A stretch of 64,000 nucleotides of DNA from Moorella sp. Hama-1 (GTDB lineage Bacteria; Bacillota; DSM-521; Neomoorellales; Neomoorellaceae), in the NCBI RefSeq assembly GCF_023734095.1, contig NZ_AP024620.1:3096501-3160500 (forward strand), written 5' to 3'. The stretch's first letter is position 1. Each line of letters opens with the position of its first letter. The position numbers and the translations under genes are program-made. The notes beneath the pieces were generated by a model. It had not been told where the DNA came from and ran no database searches. It was given only the letters and a program-made list of their open reading frames with translations. Positions 1 to 8,058 of the stretch are shown here, one piece after another.

Positions 1-581
1 ACAATCAGGGACTGGACGTTCCAGCTCATGGTACACAGGAGGGACCCAAAGGTAAAGCCGGCCAGGGCGAGCATATAAAGGCGCTTAAAGCCAAGTTTAT
101 CGCCCATCCAGCCGCTTAAGGGCACCACCACCCCCAGAGCAAGCATATAAATAGTCACTACCCACTCGACAGTGCTGGTGTCGGTGTTGAAGACCCGCAT
201 AATAGTCGGGATGGCCACATTGACAATACTGGAATCCAGAATGGACATAAAGGCGCCGATGAGGGCCACCAGGACCGGCACGGTCCAGGAGACCTGGCCG
301 CTCCCGCTGTTGGGTGGCTGGGTGGGTGCTTCCAGCGTACCGGCATTAGTAATGTCCCGGCCGCTATTTTGCTTACCGCCGGTTTCCCGCTCTATACCAG
401 TACCCATCGAATTCCGGTAGTTTTCCCGCCCGGCAGCGACACTGGTCGCCATGGTAGGGGAGCCGGTAGTAGAGGATCCAGTATCAGGGGGCCCAGCGAC
501 CCCATCATTGAAAGGCGTCAGGCTTTTATCCCCAGCAGAGCCGGGCTGCCTCACCCCGGTGTCCCCCCGGTTAACGCCCAT
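1..581 (-). CDS. MFS drug-efflux transporter, DHA2/EmrB type (N-terminal part, runs off the window)
   Basis: Read directly from the minus strand; 193 residues are visible and the gene continues past position 1. Hydrophobic segments begin near residue 100. The first helix carries LDSSIVNVAIPTI, the signature of 14-helix DHA2 exporters (EmrB/QacA), and the loop GWMGDKLGFKR at about 157-167 is MFS motif A. The ATG overlaps the end of marR by 11 bp (ATGGGCGTTAA) and has an upstream AGGGTG, so the two genes form one operon. Family role: proton-driven export of drugs or lipophilic compounds across the cytoplasmic membrane. Odd: about 98 hydrophilic, Ser/Gly/Thr/Pro-rich residues precede helix 1, much longer than the roughly 10 usual for EmrB. 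A later in-frame ATG (codon 44 or 59) could be the true start, but neither has a good ribosome binding site. Confidence 0.85.
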   Translation of the reverse strand, partial: MGVNRGDTGVRQPGSAGDKSLTPFNDGVAGPPDTGSSTTGSPTMATSVAAGRENYRNSMGTGIERETGGKQNSGRDITNAGTLEAPTQPPNSGSGQVSWTVPVLVALIGAFMSILDSSIVNVAIPTIMRVFNTDTSTVEWVVTIYMLALGVVVPLSGWMGDKLGFKRLYMLALAGFTFGSLLCTMSWNVQSLI

Positions 582-1023
582 GACCTTCACCCTCTTCCCC
601 CTCCAAGTAATCCCGGAGCAGCTGCAGGTCGGCCAGCAGGCGCTGGCTGCAGCCTCCAGGCAGGTCACTGAAGATACCCCGCAGCTCGGTTTCTATGGCC
701 GCCGTTAGGCGATTGATAAATTCCTGTAAAGCCGGCGTGCCCCGCACCAGGACGCTGCGGCGGTCTTCCGGGTCCGGCACCCGCTCCAGGAGGCCCCGGG
801 CCACCAGGCGATCAAAGATACCGGTGAAGGTACTGGGGGGAATGCCGATATCCCCGGCCAGCTCCGTGGCCCGCAGAGCCCCCCTTTTATTCACCTTCCA
901 GAGGACCAGCATCTCCGTCCCCGAGAGGCCCTCGGCCTGGAAGAGGGGCGCCAGGTGCCGCACCAGCCGCCGGTGGACCTGGCTTAACAGCTCCAGCAAC
1001 TGAAACTCCTGCATTCGTGTCAC
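571..1023 (-). CDS. MarR-family transcriptional regulator
   Basis: 150 aa, the usual MarR length. The central winged helix-turn-helix is clear: an LRATELAGDIGIPPSTFTG recognition region, then the wing DPEDRRSVLVRGT with the conserved D-x-R-S. MarR proteins are dimeric repressors that release DNA on binding small phenolic or lipophilic ligands. The stop overlaps the start of the downstream MFS exporter, so the regulator very probably controls that pump and its own promoter. Inverted repeats lie just upstream (1031-1077). The C-terminus is acidic (GEEGEGHGR). I infer the regulatory target from operon structure only. Confidence 0.9.
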   Translation of the reverse strand: MTRMQEFQLLELLSQVHRRLVRHLAPLFQAEGLSGTEMLVLWKVNKRGALRATELAGDIGIPPSTFTGIFDRLVARGLLERVPDPEDRRSVLVRGTPALQEFINRLTAAIETELRGIFSDLPGGCSQRLLADLQLLRDYLEGEEGEGHGR

Positions 1024-1030
1024 CCACTTT

Positions 1031-1077
1031 AACCTTCGGTTAGCGGCTTATTTGGGATCGGATAATTCGAATCCGAA
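1031..1077. promoter_or_regulatory. Inverted repeats upstream of marR (candidate operator); rest of the 1024-1342 gap
   Basis: Two inverted repeats lie between the divergent marR and DUF815 genes: AACC-TTC-GGTT at 1031-1041, and TCGGAT-N7-ATCCGA at 1058-1076. The second has the size of a MarR-dimer site. The rest of the gap, about 1080-1320, is AT-rich and presumably holds the promoter of the plus-strand gene, but no -35/-10 pair is convincing. Assignment as operator is inference. Confidence 0.4.
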
Positions 1078-1342
1078 ATAACAACAGTAAAAATAATAAC
1101 ACCCGCCGGGGTGCCTGTCAATAAGCATCTTCGATCTCCTTTTTCTGGCGTGTTAAATCCTCTGCGGGCCATTTTGCCAAAATAACACATTTCACATTTT
1201 ACATCCTATTATTCATTAATATTCATTAACGTCGCAGTCAAGCGATATTGATCTTAATGCCCCCTTGTTTTTCAGCGCCGGATGTAGTCTAATATTTAAC
1301 AATAGCAACATACCCACACATAATCCAGGAGGCTTTGGAGCA

Positions 1343-2923
1343 ATGATTGATCCCGCCGTCTTCGCCCAAATATACTACCAAAATACTAACCTGCTCATTT
1401 ACCGTGATCTAGCCGCCGACCCGGTGGTAGCCGCATTCCTCGAAGTCTGCCGGCTCCTGGGTTCCCCGGAACCAGACCAACAGGAGCTGAACGCCGCCTG
1501 CCGGCGCTTCTTCAGCCTGCTGGCGACGGCGACTGAGCTCCGCCGGGAGCCCCTCACCGGCGACCCCTGGCAGAACTACCTCCTCGACCGCCTTATCGCC
1601 GCAGAAAACACCTTTACCCTGAAGGCCGAACAACGTGGGGCCGGTACCATGGGCGCCGCCCTGCAGGCAGCCGTCCGCCAGGACCTGACTTCCCTGCAAG
1701 CCCTGGCCGGGCTGGCCCCGGCTGCCTATCAAGCCGCCCGCGCCGCCCTGACCGGCAACCCTGGACAGGCAGGCAAACCCCCAGCCGTGATAGCCGGCGC
1801 TGATGCAACAGCGAGAAAATACCCTTATTCGCCATCTGCGGGTACAGCGGCCAGGACGGAAAGCGCCCCAGGAAACTCTTCCTGTGACTATGCAGAGGTA
1901 CCGGTCACCGTACCGGCGGCCGGCGCCATCCCCGACTGGACCCAGCTCCAGCCCCTCGACCCCGTCCTTCCCCCCGCGCCCCTCAGCCAGGAGTTAAAAG
2001 ACGAAACCGGTGCTGTCCCGGGGTCGACAAAGAACGCCCTCCAGCCGGCGGCCGCCGCCCGCCGCCAGGTAAAGGAGCAGCTCCTGGCCACCGCCGCCTG
2101 GGGTCAGGAGGGCCTGGAGCTCCTGGCTGACTATTACTATACCCATGGCGCCGGCCTTTACGGCGCTTATCGGGCCTTCCGCTGGGAACACGGCCCCCAG
2201 GGCGGCCGGTTGGCCGGCATAGCCGACCCCGACCCCATCACCCTGGCAGACCTGATCGGCTACGAAGACGAGCGCAGCCAGGTTGTCCACAATACCGAGA
2301 GGTTCCTGCGCGGCCTGCCGGCCTGTAACGTCCTCCTCTACGGCGCCCGGGGCACGGGCAAATCCTCGACGGTCAAGGCCCTGCTCAACGCTTACGGCGA
2401 CCGGGGCCTGCGCCTCATCGAACTGCCCCGGCGCTATTTAAGGGATTACCCGGAGATCTTAAAAGCCGTCGCCGGCCGGCCGCAAAAATTCATCATCTTC
2501 ATCGACGACCTCTCCTTTGAAGAGGACGAGGTGGACTATAAAGAATTAAAGGGTTTACTGGAGGGCAGCCTCCAGGTGCGGCCGGCCAACGTCCTGGTCT
2601 ACGCCACCTCCAACCGCCGCCACCTGGTGAAGGAGTCCTTCGCCGACCGCACCTTTAACCCCGCCGGGGGCGAGGTGCGCCTCCAGGATACCGTCCAGGA
2701 GAAGCTCTCCCTGGCGGAGCGCTTCGGCCTCACCGTCATCTTCCCCAGCCCCGACCAGGAGGAATACCTGACCATCGTCCGCGAACTCGCCCGTAAGGCG
2801 GGCCTGGAAATGGAGGCCGCCGAACTACGCCGCCGCGCCCTGCAGTGGGCCCTCTACCAGAACGGCGCCTCCGGCCGCACCGCCCGGCAGTTCGTGGACT
2901 ACCTCCTGGGAGAGCAGGAATAA
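1343..2923 (+). CDS. DUF815-family AAA+ ATP-binding protein
   Basis: 526 aa from the ATG at 1343, chosen over an in-frame ATG at 1265 because an AGGAGG lies 10 nt before it and the upstream extension looks non-coding. The N-terminal 150 residues are helical and a Pro/Ala-rich linker spans about 150-230. The C-terminal half is an AAA+ domain of the DUF815 family: YEDER at its start, Walker A GARGTGKSS, Walker B FIIFIDDLSF, then YATSNRRHL (sensor 1 region). DUF815 proteins are stand-alone ATPases of unknown cellular role. The gene is divergent from marR and ends before a terminator at 3115. No partner is evident, so I cannot assign a substrate. Confidence 0.85.
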   Translation: MIDPAVFAQIYYQNTNLLIYRDLAADPVVAAFLEVCRLLGSPEPDQQELNAACRRFFSLLATATELRREPLTGDPWQNYLLDRLIAAENTFTLKAEQRGAGTMGAALQAAVRQDLTSLQALAGLAPAAYQAARAALTGNPGQAGKPPAVIAGADATARKYPYSPSAGTAARTESAPGNSSCDYAEVPVTVPAAGAIPDWTQLQPLDPVLPPAPLSQELKDETGAVPGSTKNALQPAAAARRQVKEQLLATAAWGQEGLELLADYYYTHGAGLYGAYRAFRWEHGPQGGRLAGIADPDPITLADLIGYEDERSQVVHNTERFLRGLPACNVLLYGARGTGKSSTVKALLNAYGDRGLRLIELPRRYLRDYPEILKAVAGRPQKFIIFIDDLSFEEDEVDYKELKGLLEGSLQVRPANVLVYATSNRRHLVKESFADRTFNPAGGEVRLQDTVQEKLSLAERFGLTVIFPSPDQEEYLTIVRELARKAGLEMEAAELRRRALQWALYQNGASGRTARQFVDYLLGEQE

Positions 2924-2934
2924 TTCCCCCGTTA

Positions 2935-3105
2935 GTGACGGCTACTTGCGCGCCTGTTTCCAGGTCCTGCAGGACCGCCACTTGCTCATCGCTCTTCAGG
3001 AAATTGCCGGTAGAAACAGGGCAGCTTTACCAGGCCGCTAACAAAAAGGAAGCCCAGGCAATCATCCAGCAGACGCTGGAAAAAAACTATAGGGTGCCGC
3101 AGTAG
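2935..3105 (+). pseudogene. Decayed gene fragment, family unknown
   Basis: Two overlapping frames read as one protein-like stretch interrupted by a shift. One reads YLRACFQVLQDRHLLIALQE; the other then continues GQLYQAANKKEAQAIIQQTL and ends in VPQ-stop at 3105. There is no start codon with a ribosome binding site. It looks like the 3' end of a frameshifted gene left between the DUF815 gene and its terminator. I do not recognise the family. It could also be a chance open frame. Confidence 0.35.
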
Positions 3106-3114
3106 CCTTCTTTT

Positions 3115-3143
3115 GCCGGTGGTCTAAAAGACACCGGCTTTTT
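3115..3143 (+). terminator. Rho-independent terminator after the DUF815 gene
   Basis: GCCGGTG (3115-3121), a 10-nt loop, CACCGGC (3132-3138), then five T. A perfect 7-bp stem with a T tract on the plus strand. It ends the DUF815 transcript. Confidence 0.8.
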
Positions 3144-3300
3144 AGTGCGCCCGGCAGGTGCGATAACTGGAATAAGCGTCGTTAATTCATCTTATATCCA
3201 GCCGATTATAGAATAATAAGGGGTTCCATCAGGAACCCAGCCCACAGGGGGCGAAGATATAAACAAAAGGTAACTTTTACCACAAGCAGGGGTGGTCGCT
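3144..3300 (+). other. Leader region of the PQQ-repeat gene, with a hairpin
   Basis: GGGTTCC-atca-GGAACCC at 3221-3238 is a perfect 7-bp hairpin without a T tract, about 60 nt before the start codon. It could be a transcript-stabilising or regulatory hairpin. No promoter is clear. Confidence 0.3.
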
Positions 3301-4443
3301 ATGTGCCGGTCCCGGTCCTTTGGGCCAAGCATAATTCAATTCTTCCTCTTCCTTAGCATTTTACTGCTAACGCCGGCAACTACGGCGGCGGCGTTGCCGG
3401 AGAAACCATACACCGTACGCTGGCAGCTAAAGGGCACCGCTAACTTGAAACAACCCCCGGTCATCAGCCCTTGGGGCGATATCTTCCTGTTCACCGGCAA
3501 CGGCGTCCAGCGTCTGGATGACCAGGGCCGCCAAATCTGGCAATACAACACCCCGGAGGGAACAACCAGCGGGCCCGTGTTTTTTAAAGACGGCAGCACC
3601 TTCGTAGCCACCGGTAAAGCCCTCTACGAGATTAAACCCTACGGCCGGGCGGGTTGGCGCTTCACCATCCCCACCGGGGAAAAGGGAAGCAGCGCCCAGG
3701 GTTCCAACCTGGCCCAGGGACCGGGGGATACCTTCTACCTGCTCCTGGGCTCAACCCTCTACGCCGTCGCCCCGCGGCGCAATATGATCTGGTACCTGGG
3801 CCAGAGCGATTACCCGGTAGCCGTGGATGCCGACCGCCGTTACGTCTATGTGGCCCGAAATAAAAAAGACGCCGGGACGACCCTGGCGGCCCTGGACGCC
3901 GGCGGCGCCACCGTCTGGCAGCGCGGCCTGGCCGAACAGAAGCAGCTCTATTTGACCTTGAGCCCGGACAAGCAATACCTCTTTGTAGTAAGCATCCCCA
4001 AAACCATCGACCGCATGAATAAAGCCGCCCTTTACACCCTGGACGCCACCACGGGGAACACCGTCTGGTCCAGGCGCTACGCCCAGAATGAACTGAGCAA
4101 TATAACCATCGGCCCTGACGGCCTCCTTTACCTGGTCGCCGGCAAGCGCTACCTTTACGCCCTGGACCCTGCTACCGGCCGGGAAGTCCTCTCCAACCAG
4201 CTCCTGGACCTCTCCGGCGCCGCACCGGTTGTTGATCGAAACGGCACTATTTTTATCCCCGGCCAAGACTGCCTCTACACCGTCAGCCGCAGCACCGGCC
4301 GGCTCATCTGGTACGCCGACTTCCCCGGCGGCATCCCCACCACCCCCACCCTGGGGAGGGACGGCCTGACGGTTTACCTCACCGACGGCCAGGGGAGCCT
4401 GTACGCCCTGCAAAATAACTATGGCGGCACTCTACTTCCTTAG
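3301..4443 (+). CDS. Secreted PQQ-type beta-propeller protein
   Basis: 380 aa from ATG 3301 (AGGGGTGG 6 nt upstream; a GTG at 3292 is also in frame). It has an N-terminal signal peptide with a hydrophobic core (IIQFFLFLSILLLTPATT) ending near an Ala-rich cleavage site. The rest is a series of propeller blades with the PQQ/quinoprotein repeat pattern, for example LYALDPATGREVLS and LYTVSRSTGRLIWYADF. Such proteins fold as beta propellers outside the membrane; most do not bind PQQ and serve in assembly or binding. Two related genes (18525, truncated, and 20398) lie in this window, so this is a local paralogous family. Substrate unknown. Confidence 0.8.
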   Translation: MCRSRSFGPSIIQFFLFLSILLLTPATTAAALPEKPYTVRWQLKGTANLKQPPVISPWGDIFLFTGNGVQRLDDQGRQIWQYNTPEGTTSGPVFFKDGSTFVATGKALYEIKPYGRAGWRFTIPTGEKGSSAQGSNLAQGPGDTFYLLLGSTLYAVAPRRNMIWYLGQSDYPVAVDADRRYVYVARNKKDAGTTLAALDAGGATVWQRGLAEQKQLYLTLSPDKQYLFVVSIPKTIDRMNKAALYTLDATTGNTVWSRRYAQNELSNITIGPDGLLYLVAGKRYLYALDPATGREVLSNQLLDLSGAAPVVDRNGTIFIPGQDCLYTVSRSTGRLIWYADFPGGIPTTPTLGRDGLTVYLTDGQGSLYALQNNYGGTLLP

Positions 4444-4534
4444 CCTGGGCGGAGGCCTTCCGGGCTTCCTCTAGCCGCCCCTTGACCGGATCATGGGCCA
4501 CCGGTTTTCAGGATGAATCATTAAAACTTAACTA

Positions 4535-6514
4535 TCAGGCCTTCTGCAGATAGACCTCCATGATCTGAGATCTGACCCGCCAGGCAGAATCGACGACCGT
4601 AAAAGTAGTGTTACCTATCTTAATCTGTGCTCCTAGCAGGTTATAGGTGGTATTGTCGTATACGAAGTGGGACTGGTCGGAGAAAGTGATACTAGCAAAG
4701 GTCCTCCAGTCTCCGCCGGCGTAGATCGTGACAGCGCTGGTGGCACCGTCCTGGTAGATAGAGTTACCGAGGTAGAATACGTATTTTTGGGGCTGGTTGG
4801 GCAGGACGCCGGTCCAAGCGCTGGTAGATTCAGTAACCTCCATGGTCACCATTTCCAGGCTGCTGTCGTAATCGATATCCTCAATGTCATATAATGTTCC
4901 GTTAATGCGGCAGCCGAACAAATCGCCCAGTTTATATTGGCGCCCGCCGATACGGAGCACATTATGCTGCACCACCAGGACGTTATCCAGGCTATAGATG
5001 TTGTTTCCCATGAGGATCTGGATGGTGCTGGCATCCTGGTACTTGCCGTTAACTATCGCCCAGGTGGTCACGTTGCTGGGGGTGCAGTAGAAGATGAACT
5101 TGCCGCCGAAGGACTTGACGTCGGTCAGTTTGTAAAAGGTATTGTCGATGGCCATGGTAACCTGATCGGGACTATAGCTCTGGTTATCTGCGGTAAAATT
5201 GCCGGAGGCGTCGATGACTGTTTCGTCGAGGTCGTACCTGTTACCGTCAATAATGAAAAACAGGCTGCTGATAGTATTGAGGTTCAGGGATTGGTTATCC
5301 ACGAAAATAGCCGAGATGTGCGAGAGATCAAGGCCGTTCAATACTACCGGGTCGGTGGCCGTCAGGTCAAGGGTGACGCCGCTGCTTTCGAAATTAATCC
5401 CTTTGATAGCATAGAAATCTTCGCCCAGGGCGATAGCCACCGGGGTGCTGTTGAGATCATAGCTATTGCCGGCGACCCGGACGGTTTGTTGATCTACCAG
5501 TTCGGCGTCGGCGAGGTAGTAGTCGCTGTTTTTATTGCCGATGTAGAGCTTCACGTAATCGGCGTTGTACTTATAGCCGCCGTAGGAAATAGAATCCAGC
5601 TTCACGGCTTCCGGGGCGGCCTGCAGGTCGTTACCGCTGACGCTGAGGCGGCACTGGACATAGCGGGTATTATTAACGACCAGATCCGGGGTGTTACTGG
5701 TGCTGTTCAGGGGGTAGGTCAAGGTATTGTTAATGAAGACCAGGCCGCCCGCCACGCTGAGGGAGTATATGGGAATGTTGGTCATGTCCCGCTTGAGGTA
5801 AACCGTCGTGTCCCCCAGGTTGTAGCGGTTGCCCTGGATCACCAGGGTCAAATTATTACTACTTATAGGCGTGACCGAGACCGGCGGGGCGGACGAGTTG
5901 CCGGCCTTAGCCAGTAAACTGGTCAGCATGGCGCAGGCCTCACCCCTGGTAACGCTCTGAAAAGGGCGGAAGGTCCCGTCCGGGTAGCCGTGCATCAGCC
6001 CTTCGTTATAGGCCTCCTTAATAAAGCCCCGGTACATACTCCTGGCTATCTGGTCACTGTCTTTAAAAGGGCCGGCGGTCATGTCGGGATTCTTCCCCAG
6101 GGCCCTAATCATCATGGCGGCGGCTTCACTGCGGTATATGGGACCATCGGGTTGGAGCCCGTCGGGGTATTCGCTTACAACCAGGATCCCCCGCCGCACC
6201 GCTTCGGCGATCTGGGCCCGAGCCCAATGGTTGGCGGTATCGCTAAAGGTCGGGGTGTTAACATTTGACGCCGCGGTGATCCCCAGGCTGTTCAGCAAAA
6301 TGCAGGTAAACTCGGCCCGGCTGATTGGACGGTCGGGTTTGAAGGTGTGGTCCGGGTAGCCGCTGACAAAACCCTTACTGGCAAAACTAAGAATATAGTC
6401 CTTGGCCCAGTGGTTCTGGATGTCGGTAAACTGCGGCGTGGCGGCGAAAACAACTGTCGGCAACAACAAAGACAGTAACAATGCCAGCAAAATAAACGAA
6501 GCTCTCTTTTGCAT
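4535..6514 (-). CDS. S-layer homology (SLH) domain surface protein
   Basis: 659 aa. Signal peptide at 1-24 (ILLALLLSLLLPTVVFA). Three SLH domains follow at about 28-200: FTDIQNHWAKDYI...GYPDHTFKPDRPISRAEF, FSDTANHWARAQI and FKDSDQIARSMYRG...GYPDGTFRPFQSVTRGEA. These anchor proteins to pyruvylated secondary wall polymer. From about 220 to the end the protein is beta-rich with a degenerate repeat (x-GNRYNLGDT, GNRYDLDET, GRQYKLGDL, NTTYNLLGAQ) that I do not recognise as a named domain. The start has GGGAGGGG upstream. It is convergent with the PQQ gene and divergent from the deiminase-like gene. Likely structural or adhesive; no catalytic motif seen. Confidence 0.88.
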   Translation of the reverse strand: MQKRASFILLALLLSLLLPTVVFAATPQFTDIQNHWAKDYILSFASKGFVSGYPDHTFKPDRPISRAEFTCILLNSLGITAASNVNTPTFSDTANHWARAQIAEAVRRGILVVSEYPDGLQPDGPIYRSEAAAMMIRALGKNPDMTAGPFKDSDQIARSMYRGFIKEAYNEGLMHGYPDGTFRPFQSVTRGEACAMLTSLLAKAGNSSAPPVSVTPISSNNLTLVIQGNRYNLGDTTVYLKRDMTNIPIYSLSVAGGLVFINNTLTYPLNSTSNTPDLVVNNTRYVQCRLSVSGNDLQAAPEAVKLDSISYGGYKYNADYVKLYIGNKNSDYYLADAELVDQQTVRVAGNSYDLNSTPVAIALGEDFYAIKGINFESSGVTLDLTATDPVVLNGLDLSHISAIFVDNQSLNLNTISSLFFIIDGNRYDLDETVIDASGNFTADNQSYSPDQVTMAIDNTFYKLTDVKSFGGKFIFYCTPSNVTTWAIVNGKYQDASTIQILMGNNIYSLDNVLVVQHNVLRIGGRQYKLGDLFGCRINGTLYDIEDIDYDSSLEMVTMEVTESTSAWTGVLPNQPQKYVFYLGNSIYQDGATSAVTIYAGGDWRTFASITFSDQSHFVYDNTTYNLLGAQIKIGNTTFTVVDSAWRVRSQIMEVYLQKA

Positions 6515-6718
6515 CGGTTTCCCCTCCCTGGTTCTCCCCCGGCGCCAGAACCTCCGCCGCCCGAGGTAAAATTATCCCGGCAATGGTTATTTTACCATAG
6601 TGGTTCCAGCCCCACAACGTGCATACGGTTTTTAGCCGCCGGGCATTCTACGGCATATAAGATTTTCTGCCAGCCGGGAACAAACCCGGCAACAGGCCGG
6701 AAGCGGGGGAGAAAAGGC

Positions 6719-7936
6719 ATGGAGTCTAGCAAGTATAAAATCAAAAAAGAACAGGCGGCCATCGCCCTTGCCGCCTTGCTAGTTATCGTTATACTGCTGG
6801 CCGCCAGGGCCTATCAGGGCAGGGTCTACAAACAACCCCTCAATTACGGCCCAAGCGGCGTAACCACCTATGTCTTCCCGGGGGAATTTGAAAAGCAGCA
6901 GGCCCTCTGGCTGCAGTGGCCGGAAGAAGAGTACAGCACTGCCAGCGACCCCGTTTACCCCGTCTTTGTTGATATTATCAAGGCCGTCGATCCCTTTGAG
7001 CGGGTAAACCTGATCGTCCGCAGCCAGGATGAAATCGCCCGGGTTGAAGACTTACTCAAGGCGAACGGCTATAACGCTCAAAACCTCTACTATTACGTAA
7101 TAGACCACCTGTCCATCTGGGCGCGGGATGTCGGCCCCATCTTCGTCAAAGACCACCTGAACCGGCTGCACATCGTCGATTTCAGCTTCAACAACTACGG
7201 CCGGGGCGCGAGCCAGTACTTTATCGACACCGAGAGCCAGATCCACCGGGCCGTCGCCCAGCAGCTTAACCTGCCCCTGGCCGGGACAAACCTCGTTTCC
7301 GAAGGCGGCGGGGTAGAGTCCAACGGCAGGGGTACGATCATGCTTACCGAAGCGGTGGCCCTGAACCGGAACCCGGGGATGACGAAGGAAGAGATTGAAA
7401 ATGAGTACAAGAGGGTCCTCGGCGCCAAGAAGGTCATCTGGCTGAAGCAGGGACTAGCGGAGGACGACCTGATTACTAAAGGGCATATCAATGAAATAGC
7501 CCGCTTCGCCGACCCGCATACGATCCTGCTGGCCCAGGTCCTGCCGGAGGACAGGTATATCAACACGACCTCGGAAGAATCCTATCTGCGGATGGAAGAA
7601 AACTATAACATCCTATTAAACTCTACCGATCAGGATGGCAAGCCCTTCCGCATCATACGGGTTCCCATGCCCCCCACCCTTTACGGGGAGTTAGACGCCA
7701 CGGGCAAGATCCCCGTGCGCAGCTATTTGAATTATGCCGTCACCAACGGCGCCGTCCTGATACCGACCTACTGGCAGCCAGGGCGCTCTGAAGAAATTAA
7801 GGCCGTCGAGGACCAGGTTAGAGGCATATTCCAGAGTTTGTTCCCCGGACGTAAAATAGTCAGCATTAACGCCGAGAGTGTCAACCTGTGGGGCGGCGGG
7901 ATCCACTGCATCACCCAACATATGCCAGCCAGTTAA
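6719..7936 (+). CDS. Membrane-anchored agmatine deiminase / peptidyl-arginine deiminase-family enzyme
   Basis: 405 aa from ATG 6719 (GGGGGAG upstream). An N-terminal helix (AAIALAALLVIVILLAA, residues 13-29) predicts a signal anchor; the catalytic domain follows from about residue 45. Guanidine-modifying signatures are all present: WARDVGP (Asp137), GGGVESNG, KGHINEIARF (His256) and, near the C-terminus, GGGIHCITQ with the nucleophile Cys397. The family (PAD_porph) hydrolyses agmatine to N-carbamoylputrescine, or arginine residues in Porphyromonas PPAD. Bacterial agmatine deiminases are normally cytoplasmic. The anchor, and its place between two SLH genes, suggest an extracytoplasmic substrate. 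No putrescine-pathway gene is adjacent. Confidence 0.82.
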   Translation: MESSKYKIKKEQAAIALAALLVIVILLAARAYQGRVYKQPLNYGPSGVTTYVFPGEFEKQQALWLQWPEEEYSTASDPVYPVFVDIIKAVDPFERVNLIVRSQDEIARVEDLLKANGYNAQNLYYYVIDHLSIWARDVGPIFVKDHLNRLHIVDFSFNNYGRGASQYFIDTESQIHRAVAQQLNLPLAGTNLVSEGGGVESNGRGTIMLTEAVALNRNPGMTKEEIENEYKRVLGAKKVIWLKQGLAEDDLITKGHINEIARFADPHTILLAQVLPEDRYINTTSEESYLRMEENYNILLNSTDQDGKPFRIIRVPMPPTLYGELDATGKIPVRSYLNYAVTNGAVLIPTYWQPGRSEEIKAVEDQVRGIFQSLFPGRKIVSINAESVNLWGGGIHCITQHMPAS

Positions 7937-8058
7937 GTAGGGTTCACCACGGAAAATGACTTAAAGAGTTAAAACTGCCGGACCGCAGCCGATAAAAAGT
8001 AATGGGGGATTCATGCCATTAACGGCCGGCAATACTTTACTCCGGGGTGAGCCATAAC

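Noticed and set aside
4937-5917. 326-codon plus-strand open frame
   Set aside because: It is antisense to the SLH gene at 4535-6514, has no ribosome binding site and no family features; it arises from codon bias of the real gene.
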